Part shown: piece by piece, positions 17,120-25,855 of the stretch
Numbering within the stretch: the stretch's first letter is position 1
Layout: every line of letters starts with the position of its first letter
NCBI GenBank assembly: GCA_000171835.1
Contig: ABHC01000004.1
Coordinates: forward strand, 1 to 64,000
DNA: 64,000 bases
Reading direction: 5' to 3'
Source: an alpha proteobacterium BAL199
Lineage (GTDB): Bacteria > Pseudomonadota > Alphaproteobacteria > Thalassobaculales > Thalassobaculaceae
Notes under the pieces: generated by a model
Seen by the model: only the letters and a program-made list of their open reading frames with translations
Database searches by the model: none
Told to the model about the DNA's origin: nothing
Program-made: the position numbers and the translations under genes

Positions 17120-17871
17120 GAGCGGCCCCCATCGACCGAGAGGACCTGCCCGCTGATCCAGGCGGCCGCGTCGGAGGCGAAGAACAGCACGGCGGCGGCG
17201 ATGTCGTCGGCGGTGCCCAGCCGCTTGGTGTGGACGCCGTCGACCAGCCGCTTCTGTCCCTCCGCCCCATAGCTTTCCCATTGCCGCTCGGTCGCGGGAT
17301 TGGAGCGCACGAAACCGGGTGCCACCGAGTTGACCGTGATGCCGAACGGCCCAAGTTCCCAGGACAGCTGCCGGGTCAGCCCGACCAGGGCGTGCTTGGC
17401 GGCGGCGTAGGCTTGGATGCCAGTCAGGCTGGGCCGCAGGCCTGCGCCGGACGATACGGTAACGATACGACCGCGCCCCGTGGTTTTCATCGATGGTGCG
17501 GCGGCCTGGGCCAGCCAGAACGCTCCGTCGACGTTCGACTGGAACAAGCGATGCCAATCCGGCTGCGACACCTTCTCGATCGGTCCGCCGACCTGGCCGC
17601 GCACCCCGCCGGCCGCGAGTGCCAGGACATCGACCTGGCCGCTGCGCTCGATGACATCGGCGACCAGTCGGTGGGTGGCGTCGCGGTCCGACAGGTCAAG
17701 GATATGCGGCGTGCCGCCGAGTTCATCCGCTGTCTTGGAGACGCCGTCGCCGTCAAGGTCGGCGAGGTGGATGGTTGCACCGGCGTCGTGGAACGCCTTG
17801 GCGATAGCCCGTCCGATGCCCTGGGCGGCACCGGTGACGATTACGACGCGGCCGTCGAAGCGGATCTGCAT
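17116..17871 (-). CDS. Short-chain dehydrogenase/reductase
   Basis: A 251-residue classical SDR. The cofactor site is TGAAQGIG (residues 13-20); the catalytic Ser lies in VTVSSGAG and the Tyr/Lys in YAAAKHALVG, with a C-terminal SGQVLSVDGG. Asp after beta-2 (ADLDG) suggests NAD preference. It overlaps the preceding ketopantoate-reductase-like gene by 31 bases and the M20 gene by 4. Substrate unknown; an alcohol/ketone step of the same pathway is likely. Confidence 0.87.
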   Translation of the reverse strand: MQIRFDGRVVIVTGAAQGIGRAIAKAFHDAGATIHLADLDGDGVSKTADELGGTPHILDLSDRDATHRLVADVIERSGQVDVLALAAGGVRGQVGGPIEKVSQPDWHRLFQSNVDGAFWLAQAAAPSMKTTGRGRIVTVSSGAGLRPSLTGIQAYAAAKHALVGLTRQLSWELGPFGITVNSVAPGFVRSNPATERQWESYGAEGQKRLVDGVHTKRLGTADDIAAAVLFFASDAAAWISGQVLSVDGGRS

Positions 17872-18881
17872 GTGTCGACCAGGATCTGGAGGGTTTCACC
17901 GGAAAGCGGGCGCCGACCCTCCTCCACATCGTGGACGAGGTCGACCAGGGTACGGATGCCGGGAACGTCGACCCCGACCTCGCCAGCGATCTCGGCGATG
18001 ATGGCGATCTGCACGTCGACCTCGGTGCGGCGCTTGCGCACGGCGAGGTCGCGCCACACCCCCGAATGGGTCTTGGCGGTCTGGCTGGTGTAGTCGGCCA
18101 GCGCGGCGATGCAGGCACGCGCGGCGTCTTCTGAGGCGCCGGGCAGGAAGGCCGCCGGGTCGAAGCCGGAGAAGCCGCGCGGCTGTACGCCTTTGGCCAC
18201 CGCGACCGCCATGACCTCGCGCCCCAGCCGGACCCACGCCGGCGTGCGGGTCTGGTCGGCGAAATTGGCCGACATCGAGTCGTTGGTGAGCGCGGTGCCG
18301 AACAGCATCGCGCCGTAGCCGAGCTTGCCCCACAGGTAGGACCAGATGTCGTCGGTCAGTTCGGCGTCCGGCTCGAACACCTGCATCAGGCGGTGCATGG
18401 CGCGGGTCCGCTCGCCGATGGTGCGGTCGACCTCGCCGACCACGCAGGCCCCGCGGTTGCCGTACAGGATCCGGCCCGGCCCGTGCCAGTCGGCGCCGAA
18501 GTTCACGAAGCAGCCCATGGTCCGCGCCTCGCCGACCCGGCGGGCGATGATGATCTCGTTCAACCCGTTCTGCGCCGACAGCACGAAGCCGTCTTCGGCC
18601 AGATGCGGCGCCAGCCGGTCGACCGCCCCGGCGGTGTGGTGGGCCTTCACCGCCAGCACGATCCGGGAGTAGGTGCCGGTCAACTGGTCGGGTGTGACGG
18701 CGGGGACGATCTGGGTGAATTCGTCGATTGGCCCTTCGATCGTCAGGCCGGTGGTCCGGCAGGCCTCGACGTGCTCGGGCACGATGTCGACCATCAGCAC
18801 GTCAATGCCGGCCCGCGCCCAATAGGCGCCGAGCGTGCCGCCGATGGCACCGGCACCCCAGATCAGGATCGGATCGGCCAT
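17841..18881 (-). CDS. Ketopantoate reductase-like (PanE/ApbA family) dehydrogenase
   Basis: A 346-residue protein with N-terminal GAGAIGGTLGA Rossmann loop, the catalytic-lysine region LAVKAHHT and the helical ApbA C-terminal domain (LWGKLGYGAMLFGTALTNDSM). It would reduce a 2-keto or 2-oxo-acid using NAD(P)H. It is longer than true PanE (about 300) and lies in a catabolic operon, so a role other than pantothenate synthesis is likely. The ATG at 18881 follows GGAGGG. It overlaps the creatininase-like gene by 19 bases. Confidence 0.82.
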   Translation of the reverse strand: MADPILIWGAGAIGGTLGAYWARAGIDVLMVDIVPEHVEACRTTGLTIEGPIDEFTQIVPAVTPDQLTGTYSRIVLAVKAHHTAGAVDRLAPHLAEDGFVLSAQNGLNEIIIARRVGEARTMGCFVNFGADWHGPGRILYGNRGACVVGEVDRTIGERTRAMHRLMQVFEPDAELTDDIWSYLWGKLGYGAMLFGTALTNDSMSANFADQTRTPAWVRLGREVMAVAVAKGVQPRGFSGFDPAAFLPGASEDAARACIAALADYTSQTAKTHSGVWRDLAVRKRRTEVDVQIAIIAEIAGEVGVDVPGIRTLVDLVHDVEEGRRPLSGETLQILVDTCRSASTAAS

Positions 18882-19573
18882 GGTCCCTCCAGTGCTTCGC
18901 GGGTTTCCTCGACGCCGATCTTCCACAGCGCCAGCATGTCCGGGTCGGGCTTCTGCCAGTCGCCGCCGAAATTGCCGTCGCCCAGCAGTTGGCGGGCGGC
19001 GTCCGGTCCACAGGCCTTCAACAGGCCGGTGTCGACCATCGGCTTGGTGCCGTCGGGCGCCGGGGCGTGGGCCAGCCGGGTCCACGGAAAATTCTCCATC
19101 CAGCTGGCGTGGCTGCCGACCTTGTCGATGCGCTGGACCTCGGCCCAGGTGCGCGGCGCGTTCCACCACTGATGCCAGCGGATCGACATCTCCGGCCATT
19201 CCGCCATCAGTTCCTGGGCGAGGGCGGCGACCGGCTGGTTGCCGCCGTGGCCGTTGACCAGCAGTACCCGGCGGAAGCCGCTGCGCCGGAACGATGCGAC
19301 CAGGTCGCGCGCCACCGCCAGCAGGGTCTCGACCCGCAGGGTGACCGATCCCGGGAAGGCGCCGAAATACGGCGCGATGCCGAACGGGATGGCCGGATAG
19401 ACCGGCACACCCAGCGGTTCCGCTGCGTCGACCGCGACCTTCTCGGCCAGGATCATGTCGACGCAGAGGGACAACTGGGCGTGCTGCTCGGTCGAGCCGA
19501 TCGGCAGGACGCAGCGATCGTCGTCCTTCAGGTACCGCTCGACCTGCATCCAGTTCATGTCGGCTATGCGCAT
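18863..19573 (-). CDS. Creatininase-family amidohydrolase
   Basis: A 236-residue metal-dependent amidase fold. The first metal motif is GSTEQHAQLSLCVD (Glu, His, Asp) and the second VNGHGGNQP, with further ligands expected in the middle. The family hydrolyses cyclic or linear amides (creatinine, formamides). The start overlaps the MarR stop as TGATG. It belongs to the MarR-creatininase-PanE-SDR-M20 transcription unit and is a further C-N hydrolase in this window. Confidence 0.85.
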   Translation of the reverse strand: MRIADMNWMQVERYLKDDDRCVLPIGSTEQHAQLSLCVDMILAEKVAVDAAEPLGVPVYPAIPFGIAPYFGAFPGSVTLRVETLLAVARDLVASFRRSGFRRVLLVNGHGGNQPVAALAQELMAEWPEMSIRWHQWWNAPRTWAEVQRIDKVGSHASWMENFPWTRLAHAPAPDGTKPMVDTGLLKACGPDAARQLLGDGNFGGDWQKPDPDMLALWKIGVEETREALEGPWPIRS

Positions 19574-20148
19574 CAGGCCGGATCCTTTCCGGAGAGGGTG
19601 TCGTCGTCGATCTCGTCCGCCCAGTTCGGGGTGTCGAGAACGATCTTGGCGAGCAGGTTGGACAGGGTGTCGCGTTCGGCCGGCGACAGGGTCTGCAGCA
19701 TTCGTTCCTCGAACAGAACGAACTGCGGCAGAGTGTCGTCGAACATGGTCCGGCCGGCCGGCAGCAGGTGAAGGGTCTGGTTGCGGCGGTCGGCGGCGTC
19801 GGTACGCTTCTCGATCAGTCCCAGGCTGACCAGTTTCTCGATTGCCCGGCTCAAGGTGTTCTTCGGGAAGCCCGAGGAGATCGCGATGTCGCGGGCCAAC
19901 GCGCCGTCGAACAGGCCGAGCGAGTAGATCACCACGAATTCAGGCCGGCTCAACCCGGTCTGCTTCTTGATCCAACCGTAGAGCGGGGAGTTGTAGCGCA
20001 ACGCGATGTGGTTGAACCGGAACGCGAACCAGCACGGGTTCCGCCACAGCTTGGCTTCGGTGAGCGCTTGCAGCCCGGTGGTGCCGTGCGGGATCGACAT
20101 CGGAAGGACGTTGTCGTCCCTCCCGGAAACGTGATTGGGGCGTGCCAT
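19573..20148 (-). CDS. MarR-family transcriptional regulator
   Basis: A 191-residue winged-helix regulator. The DNA-binding part lies at about residues 70-125 (ARDIAISSGFPKNTLSRAIEKLVSLGLIEKR, then the wing DAADRRNQTLHLLPAG). It is the first gene of the minus-strand catabolic unit and divergent from the ABC transporter. Two related inverted repeats with core AGTTCCAAAT in the intergenic region (20161, 20215) are the likely operators, one only 13 bases before its own start, implying autoregulation. Ligand unknown; probably the imported compound or its first product. Confidence 0.87.
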   Translation of the reverse strand: MARPNHVSGRDDNVLPMSIPHGTTGLQALTEAKLWRNPCWFAFRFNHIALRYNSPLYGWIKKQTGLSRPEFVVIYSLGLFDGALARDIAISSGFPKNTLSRAIEKLVSLGLIEKRTDAADRRNQTLHLLPAGRTMFDDTLPQFVLFEERMLQTLSPAERDTLSNLLAKIVLDTPNWADEIDDDTLSGKDPA

Positions 20149-20160
20149 GAATGACCAATT

Positions 20161-20176
20161 AGTTCCAAATCGAACT
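20161..20176. promoter_or_regulatory. Putative MarR operator 1
   Basis: AGTTCCAAATCGAACT has perfect AGTTC/GAACT arms around a 6-base centre. It shares AGTTCCAAAT plus GAA with the second site 54 bases away. A TTGACT that could act as a plus-strand -35 begins at its edge. Confidence 0.55.
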
Positions 20177-20214
20177 TGACTGGGAAATTCTCGCCTCTCA
20201 ATCTGTTAAAAACA

Positions 20215-20231
20215 AGTTCCAAATGGAAGCT
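20215..20231. promoter_or_regulatory. Putative MarR operator 2
   Basis: AGTTCCAAATGGAAGCT contains TTCC/GGAA arms around AAAT, a second copy of the site at 20161 on the transporter side of the divergent region. Confidence 0.55.
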
Positions 20232-20322
20232 TTGGTGCTCCAGGCCGGTTCACCCGGACGGAGCGCGGAGAGCCGCCGCCGGGGGCGTCGGACCTTCAAG
20301 GACAACGACGAGGAGGCAGAGG

Positions 20323-21912
20323 ATGAAATTCGCAAAATTGCTCCAGGTCAGTGCCGTAGCCCTTGGGCTCGGCGTGGCCGCAGCAGGGGCTTCGGCGCAG
20401 ACGCTCACCGTTGGGGTGCGCGGCGGGCCGGAATCCATGGACCCGCACTACTCGGCGCTCGGCGTACACGCCGACGCGATGAAGCATGTGTTCGACACCC
20501 TGGTCTGGTCGGGCGACGACCTGCAGATCGAGCCGGGGTTGGCCGAATCCTGGAAGCCGCTGGACGACACCACCTGGGAGTTCAAGCTCCGCAAGGGCGT
20601 GAAATTCCACGATGGCTCCAATTTCACCGCCGAGGACGTGAAGTTCTCGATCGAGCGGATCCCAGTGGTGACCGGCCCGACGACCCTGCTGATTTATGTG
20701 CGGCGGGTGAAGGAGGTCGTGATTATCGATCCCCACACCGTGCACCTGAAGACCGACGGCCCGGCGGCGACCCTGCCGAACGATTTTGTGCGGTTGTTCA
20801 TCGTCTCGCACAAGGCGGCGGCCGATTTCTCGACCAAGGAAACCGCAGCCGGCGGGTTCAACTCCGGCAAGGCGGCGATCGGCACCGGCCCCTACAAGTT
20901 CGTCTCGTGGGAGCCGAAGGGTGACCTCGTGCTGGAGCGGTTCGACGGCTACTGGCGTGGCAAGGGTCCGTGGGCCAAGGTCGTGCGCAAGGAGATGCCG
21001 AACGACTCGTCGCGTCTGGCGGCCCTGAAGGCCGGTCAGGTCGACCTGATCAACTACGTCTCCTCGGCCGACTGGCAGGCGCTGAAGCGCGACCCGAAGA
21101 CCGACACCTTCCTGGCCGACAGCGTCTACGTGATGAACCTGCAGCTCGACCAGCGCGAGAGCACCCCGAAGGTCTATGACCTCGACGGCAAGCCGCTGGC
21201 CAAGAACCCGCTGCGCGATCCCAAGGTGCGCGAGGCGCTCGATCTCGCCATCGACCGTCCGACGATGGTCGAGGTGGTGCTGGAAGGCCTGGGCACACCG
21301 AACAACCAGTTGATGCCGAAGGGCTTCTTCGGCTGGAGCGCCAAGGTTCCGGCACGTTCGCCCGACCCGAGGCGCGGCAAGGCGCTGCTGGCCGAAGCTG
21401 GTTATCCGAACGGCTTCATGATGGACCTGTACTGCACCAGCGACCGGCTGCCGGGCGATGGTGCCATCTGCCAGGGCCTCGGCCAGATGTTCGCGCAGAT
21501 CGGCGTCAAGACCAACGTCAACGCCATCTCGCGGTCGGTCTACTTCCCGGCCCAGGCGAAGAAGGAATACTCGATCTTCATGAACGGCTGGGGCACGCTC
21601 ACCGGCGAAGCGTCCTACACGCTGGGCTCGATGGCGCATTCGCCGAACGCCGAGCTGAAGCTCGGAGCGTTCAACCGGATCGAGTACAGCAACCCGAAGG
21701 TGGACGAACTGCTGCAGGCGGCCGGGCGGGAGCTTGATGCTCCGAAGCGCAAGGCACTGTACGAGCAGGCGATGGACCTGATCATGGCCGATCGCGCCTA
21801 CATCTCGATCGTTACCCTGCAGACCGTGTGGGCGTCGGACAAGGGCAAGCTGAAGATGACCCCGCGGACCGACGAGGACACGCTGGCGTTCTTCATCACG
21901 CCGGGCAAGTGA
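20323..21912 (+). CDS. ABC transporter substrate-binding protein (SBP family 5, Dpp/Opp type)
   Basis: A 529-residue periplasmic binding protein with a Sec signal peptide (MKFAKLLQVSAVALGLGVAAAGASA, cleavage about residue 25). The family-5 pattern includes GGPESMDPHYSAL, LAESWKPLDDTTWEFKLRKGVKFHDG and the AIGTGPYKF...WRGK block. Ligands of the family include peptides, opines and other amide compounds. An AGGAGG-rich leader precedes the ATG at 20323; the longer frame from 20176 lies in the operator region and is rejected. A strong hairpin separates it from the permease genes. Confidence 0.92.
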   Translation: MKFAKLLQVSAVALGLGVAAAGASAQTLTVGVRGGPESMDPHYSALGVHADAMKHVFDTLVWSGDDLQIEPGLAESWKPLDDTTWEFKLRKGVKFHDGSNFTAEDVKFSIERIPVVTGPTTLLIYVRRVKEVVIIDPHTVHLKTDGPAATLPNDFVRLFIVSHKAAADFSTKETAAGGFNSGKAAIGTGPYKFVSWEPKGDLVLERFDGYWRGKGPWAKVVRKEMPNDSSRLAALKAGQVDLINYVSSADWQALKRDPKTDTFLADSVYVMNLQLDQRESTPKVYDLDGKPLAKNPLRDPKVREALDLAIDRPTMVEVVLEGLGTPNNQLMPKGFFGWSAKVPARSPDPRRGKALLAEAGYPNGFMMDLYCTSDRLPGDGAICQGLGQMFAQIGVKTNVNAISRSVYFPAQAKKEYSIFMNGWGTLTGEASYTLGSMAHSPNAELKLGAFNRIEYSNPKVDELLQAAGRELDAPKRKALYEQAMDLIMADRAYISIVTLQTVWASDKGKLKMTPRTDEDTLAFFITPGK

Positions 21913-21935
21913 TCCGACGGGTATGATCCGAACGG

Positions 21936-21963
21936 CGGGCCGGGCGAGCGATCGCCCGGCCCG
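21936..21963 (+). promoter_or_regulatory. Intercistronic hairpin between binding protein and permease genes
   Basis: A perfect 12-base stem CGGGCCGGGCGA / TCGCCCGGCCCG with a GCGA loop, 23 bases after the binding-protein stop and without a T-tract. Such structures stabilise the upstream mRNA or attenuate read-through, giving more binding protein than membrane components. Confidence 0.6.
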
Positions 21964-22003
21964 TCGCGTTACCCTGATCGTATGACGGGAGGCTGCCCGG
22001 GCA

Positions 22004-22978
22004 ATGTCCGGCTACATCATCCAACGCTGCCTGCAGGCCGTCGTCGTCATGTTCGCCATGTCGGTGATCGTGTTCGTCGGCGTGTACGCCATCGGGAACC
22101 CGATGGACGTGCTGATCCCGTTGGACGCGCCGCAGGACGTGCGCGCGTTGATCATCGCCCGGTTCGGGCTCGATCTGCCGTTGTGGAAGCAATATCTGGT
22201 CTTCCTCGGCAACGTCGCCCAGGGTGATTTCGGCCGCTCGTTCGTCTACGCCATCCCGGTGCTGGACCTGATCGTCAGCCGCCTGCCGGCGACCCTGGAG
22301 TTGACCCTGGCGGCAGTGATCGGCGCCGCGGCGATCGGGGTGCCGCTCGGCATTTGGGCCGGCTACCGGCCCGATGCGCTGTCGTCGAAGACCATCATGG
22401 GGGTCTCCATCTTGGGCTTCTCGGTGCCGACCTTCTGGGTCGGGCTGATCCTGATCCTGACCTTCGCGGTCTGGCTCGGCTGGCTGCCGGCGGGTGGGCG
22501 TGGTCCGGTCGACGTGGTGCTCGGCGTGGAATGGAGCATTTTCAGCCTGGAGGGCCTGTCCCATCTGCTGCTGCCGGCGGTCAACCTCGCCTTGTTCAAG
22601 CTGGCCATGATGATCCGTCTGGCCCGAGCCGGTACTCGTGAGGTGATGCTGACCGACACCATCAAGTTCGCCCGCGCCGCCGGACTGTCGGAGGGCACCA
22701 TTGTCCGGCACCACGTCCTCAAGCTGATCGCGGTACCGATCGTCACCGTGTTCGGCCTGGAACTCGGCTCGACCCTGGCGTTCGCCGTGGTGACCGAGAC
22801 GATCTTTTCGTGGCCGGGCGTCGGCAAGCTGATCATCGACTCGATCACCAGTCTCGACCGGCCGGTGATGGTCGCCTACCTGATCCTGGTGGCGCTGTTG
22901 TTCGTCACCATCAACCTGCTGATCGACCTCGCCTACGCGGTGCTCGATCCGCGGGTTGCCCGCAGCCGTGCCGCATGA
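22004..22978 (+). CDS. ABC transporter permease (DppB/OppB type)
   Basis: A 324-residue inner-membrane permease with about six membrane segments, the first at residues 9-31. The BPD_transp_1 EAA-like loop appears as FARAAGLSEGTIVRHHVLKLIAVPIV, which docks to the ATPases. It is the first of two permeases and overlaps the next gene as ATGA. The GGAGG at about 21989 suits the ATG at 22004. Confidence 0.93.
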   Translation: MSGYIIQRCLQAVVVMFAMSVIVFVGVYAIGNPMDVLIPLDAPQDVRALIIARFGLDLPLWKQYLVFLGNVAQGDFGRSFVYAIPVLDLIVSRLPATLELTLAAVIGAAAIGVPLGIWAGYRPDALSSKTIMGVSILGFSVPTFWVGLILILTFAVWLGWLPAGGRGPVDVVLGVEWSIFSLEGLSHLLLPAVNLALFKLAMMIRLARAGTREVMLTDTIKFARAAGLSEGTIVRHHVLKLIAVPIVTVFGLELGSTLAFAVVTETIFSWPGVGKLIIDSITSLDRPVMVAYLILVALLFVTINLLIDLAYAVLDPRVARSRAA

Positions 22979-23856
22979 GCGAAGCAGCCACCCCCCTCGG
23001 ACGGTTCTGGGCCGATTTCAAGGACAGCCCGGTGGCGGTGGTCGCCCTGGTGGTTGTGGTCGCGATCGTGGTGCTGGCGATCGGGGCTCCGTGGATCTCT
23101 CCACAGAATCCCTATGATCTCGGCGGGCTGTCGCTGCTCGACGCCCGGCGTCCGCCTGGCCATATCGGTACCGGCGGCTATGTCCATTGGCTCGGCACCG
23201 ACGCCCAGGGCCGCGACCTGCTGTCGGCGATCCTGTACGGGCTGCTGATCTCGGTGCAGATCGGCTTCATGGCGGGCTGCGTGGCCCTGGCGGTCGGCGC
23301 CTCGCTCGGCGTGATCGCGGCCTATGCCGGCGGCCTGATCGAAACTTTGATCATGCGGATCGTCGACCTGCAGCTGTCGTTCCCGGCGATCCTGCTGGCG
23401 CTGGTGCTGGTCGCCCTGCTGGGCCAGGGCAAGGCCCAGTTGGTCACGGCCCTGGTCGCCGCCCAGTATGCGTACTTCGCCCGGACCGCCTATGGCGCCG
23501 CCACCACGGAGCGCCGCAAGGATTATATCGAGGCCGCGACCGCCACGCCGCTGTCCCGCACCCGGGTCATCTTCCGGCACCTGCTGCCGAACTGCATGCC
23601 GCCGCTGATTGTGGTCGCGACCGTGCAGATCGCCAATTCGATCTCGCTGGAGGCCACCCTGTCGTTCCTCGGCCTCGGCCTGCCGGTGACCGAGCCGTCG
23701 CTGGGCATGCTGATCTCCAACGGCTTCGTCTACATGATGAGCGGCCGCTATTGGATCTCGGTCTACCCCGGCATCGCGCTGATCGTCCTGATCGTCGCCA
23801 TCAACCTGGTCGGCGACCAGATCCGCGACCAGCTGAACCCGAGGCTCCGGCGATGA
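22975..23856 (+). CDS. ABC transporter permease (DppC/OppC type)
   Basis: A 293-residue second permease. The N-terminal OppC segment (AVVALVVVVAIVVLAIGAPW) precedes the GTDAQGRDLLSAILYG signature, and the EAA loop is YIEAATATPLSRTRVIFRHLLPN. The start at 22975 lies in the ATGA overlap with the previous gene; the longer frame from 22810 is a shadow. It also overlaps the first ATPase by ATGA. Confidence 0.93.
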   Translation: MSEAATPLGRFWADFKDSPVAVVALVVVVAIVVLAIGAPWISPQNPYDLGGLSLLDARRPPGHIGTGGYVHWLGTDAQGRDLLSAILYGLLISVQIGFMAGCVALAVGASLGVIAAYAGGLIETLIMRIVDLQLSFPAILLALVLVALLGQGKAQLVTALVAAQYAYFARTAYGAATTERRKDYIEAATATPLSRTRVIFRHLLPNCMPPLIVVATVQIANSISLEATLSFLGLGLPVTEPSLGMLISNGFVYMMSGRYWISVYPGIALIVLIVAINLVGDQIRDQLNPRLRR

Positions 23857-24824
23857 GCGCACTGCTTCTCGAAGTTCGCGACCTGCGCACCCACTTCTTC
23901 ACCCGCGCTGGCGTGGTGAAGGCGGTCGACGGCGTGTCGTTCACCATGGAGCGCGGCCAGGTCCTGGGCCTGGTCGGCGAAAGCGGATCCGGCAAGTCGG
24001 TCACCGGTTTCTCGTTGCTGGGTCTGGTCGATCCGCCCGGTCGGATCGTCGGCGGCTCGATCCGGCTCGACGGCGAGGAGCTGGTCGGGATGCCGCTGGA
24101 CGAACTGCGCCGGCTGCGCGGCCGGCGCATTGCCATGGTGTTCCAGGATCCGATGATGACCCTGAACCCGGTGTTGACGGTCGGCGCCCAGATGACCTTG
24201 GCGATCCGCGCCCACGAGAAGGTCACCGGCGTAGCGGCGCGCGAACGGGCGGCGAGCGTGCTGACCCGCGTCGGCATTCCGGACGCCGCCGCCCGGCTGG
24301 ACGCCTACCCGCACGAGTTCTCCGGCGGCATGCGCCAGCGGGTGGCGATCGCCATCGCCATGACCCACAGCCCCGGCCTGATCGTCGCCGACGAGCCGAC
24401 CACCGCGCTCGACGTCTCGATCCAGGCGCAGATCCTCCACGAGATGCGCGAGCTGTCGCGCGAGAGCGGCACCGCGCTGGTGTGGATCAGTCACGACCTT
24501 GCCACCGTCTCCAGCGTCGCCGAGCGCATCATGGTGATGTACGCCGGCCGCTTGGTGGAGGAGGGACCGACTGCGACCGTGCTGCGCGACCCGCGCCACC
24601 CCTACACCCGTGGCCTGCTGGACTCGTTGCCCGCCACCGCCCGGCCCGGGCAGGAGCTGCGGCAGGTGCCCGGCAACACCCCGTCGCTGCTGGCGTTGCC
24701 GCCGGGCTGCCCGTTTGCGCCGCGCTGCGTGCGGGCCAGTGAGCGATGCGTCGAGGATCCCGAGCACCGTGTCGACGCGGTGCGGGCCTTCCGTTGCCAT
24801 CACCCGCTGGAGCGCGCGGCATGA
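23853..24824 (+). CDS. ABC transporter ATP-binding protein (DppD/OppD type)
   Basis: A 323-residue ATPase. Walker A GESGSGKS is at 42-49, the signature is [11 protein letters not shown], Walker [13 protein letters not shown] and the switch His is in WISHDLA. The C-terminal OligoHPY domain with the CPFAPRC cysteine motif is intact and may hold an iron-sulfur cluster, as in related proteins. ATGA overlaps link it to both neighbours. Confidence 0.94.
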   Translation: MSALLLEVRDLRTHFFTRAGVVKAVDGVSFTMERGQVLGLVGESGSGKSVTGFSLLGLVDPPGRIVGGSIRLDGEELVGMPLDELRRLRGRRIAMVFQDPMMTLNPVLTVGAQMTLAIRAHEKVTGVAARERAASVLTRVGIPDAAARLDAYPHEFSGGMRQRVAIAIAMTHSPGLIVADEPTTALDVSIQAQILHEMRELSRESGTALVWISHDLATVSSVAERIMVMYAGRLVEEGPTATVLRDPRHPYTRGLLDSLPATARPGQELRQVPGNTPSLLALPPGCPFAPRCVRASERCVEDPEHRVDAVRAFRCHHPLERAA

Positions 24825-25855
24825 GCACGGCGTTCCTCACCCTTGACGGCATCAGCAAGCGGTTCGATCCGCGCCTGACCCTGGGCGACCGCATTGCCGC
24901 CCGCTTCGGCGCCACGGTCGAGGACCGTCCGGTCCGCGCGGTCACCGAGGTCAGTCTGACGATCAACCCCGGCGAAACCTTGGGACTGGTCGGGGAATCC
25001 GGCTGTGGCAAGTCGACCCTCGGCCGGATCGTCGCCGGGATCCTGCCGCCGACCGCCGGAACCGTGACGATCGACGGCGAGCCGGTGCTGCACAACGGCC
25101 GCAAAGTCACGACCCGGGTGCAGACGGTGTTCCAGGACCCGTTCGCCTCGCTCGACCCGCGGATGCGGATCGGCGACACCGTGGCCGAGGGTCCGATCGC
25201 CCACGGCCTGGTCACCAAGGCGAACGCGGCCGACTACGTGCGCGGCTGGCTGCAGCGCGTCGGCCTGGAACCGGATTTCGCCGACCGCTACCCGCACCAG
25301 TTCTCCGGCGGGCAGCGCCAGCGCGTCGCAATCGCCCGGGCGCTGGCGATGCAGCCCGATCTGCTGGTCTGCGACGAACCGGTGGCCTCGCTCGACGTCT
25401 CGATCCAGGCGCAGATCATCAACCTGTTCCTCGAATTGCGCCGTGACCTGGGGATCACCTGCCTGTTCATCAGCCACGATCTGGGCGTGGTCCGGCACGT
25501 TTCCGACCGGGTGGCGATCATGTATCTCGGCCGGATCGTCGAGGTCGGCAGCACCGAGCAGATCTACCGCGACCCCAAGCACCCCTACACCCGAGCCCTG
25601 CTGGACAGCGTGCCTCGGCTGGTGCTGGAGGACGATGCGCTGGTCGAGTTCAACGCGATCACCGGGGAAATCCCGTCACCGCTGGCGCCGCCGCCGGGCT
25701 GCACCTTTCACCCTCGCTGCCCGCTGGCGGTCGACGCCTGTCGGCGCGATGTGCCGGCGTTGATGGCGGACGGTACGGACCGGCTGGTGGCGTGCCATGT
25801 CCGGGCGATGGAACGGAACGCTGCCGCAACGACCGCGCTGGAGGAAGGCCGATGA
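24821..25855 (+). CDS. ABC transporter ATP-binding protein (DppF/OppF type)
   Basis: A 344-residue partner ATPase. Walker A is GESGCGKST (58-66); FSGGQRQRVAIARAL and DLLVCDEPVASLD follow, with FISHDLGVV. An insertion before Walker A (about residues 14-38, DPRLTLGDRIAARFGATVEDRP) is typical of OppF-like subunits in this subgroup. It ends with a CTFHPRCPLA OligoHPY motif. ATGA overlap joins it to the NodB-fold gene, placing that enzyme firmly in the transporter operon. Confidence 0.94.
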   Translation: MSTAFLTLDGISKRFDPRLTLGDRIAARFGATVEDRPVRAVTEVSLTINPGETLGLVGESGCGKSTLGRIVAGILPPTAGTVTIDGEPVLHNGRKVTTRVQTVFQDPFASLDPRMRIGDTVAEGPIAHGLVTKANAADYVRGWLQRVGLEPDFADRYPHQFSGGQRQRVAIARALAMQPDLLVCDEPVASLDVSIQAQIINLFLELRRDLGITCLFISHDLGVVRHVSDRVAIMYLGRIVEVGSTEQIYRDPKHPYTRALLDSVPRLVLEDDALVEFNAITGEIPSPLAPPPGCTFHPRCPLAVDACRRDVPALMADGTDRLVACHVRAMERNAAATTALEEGR

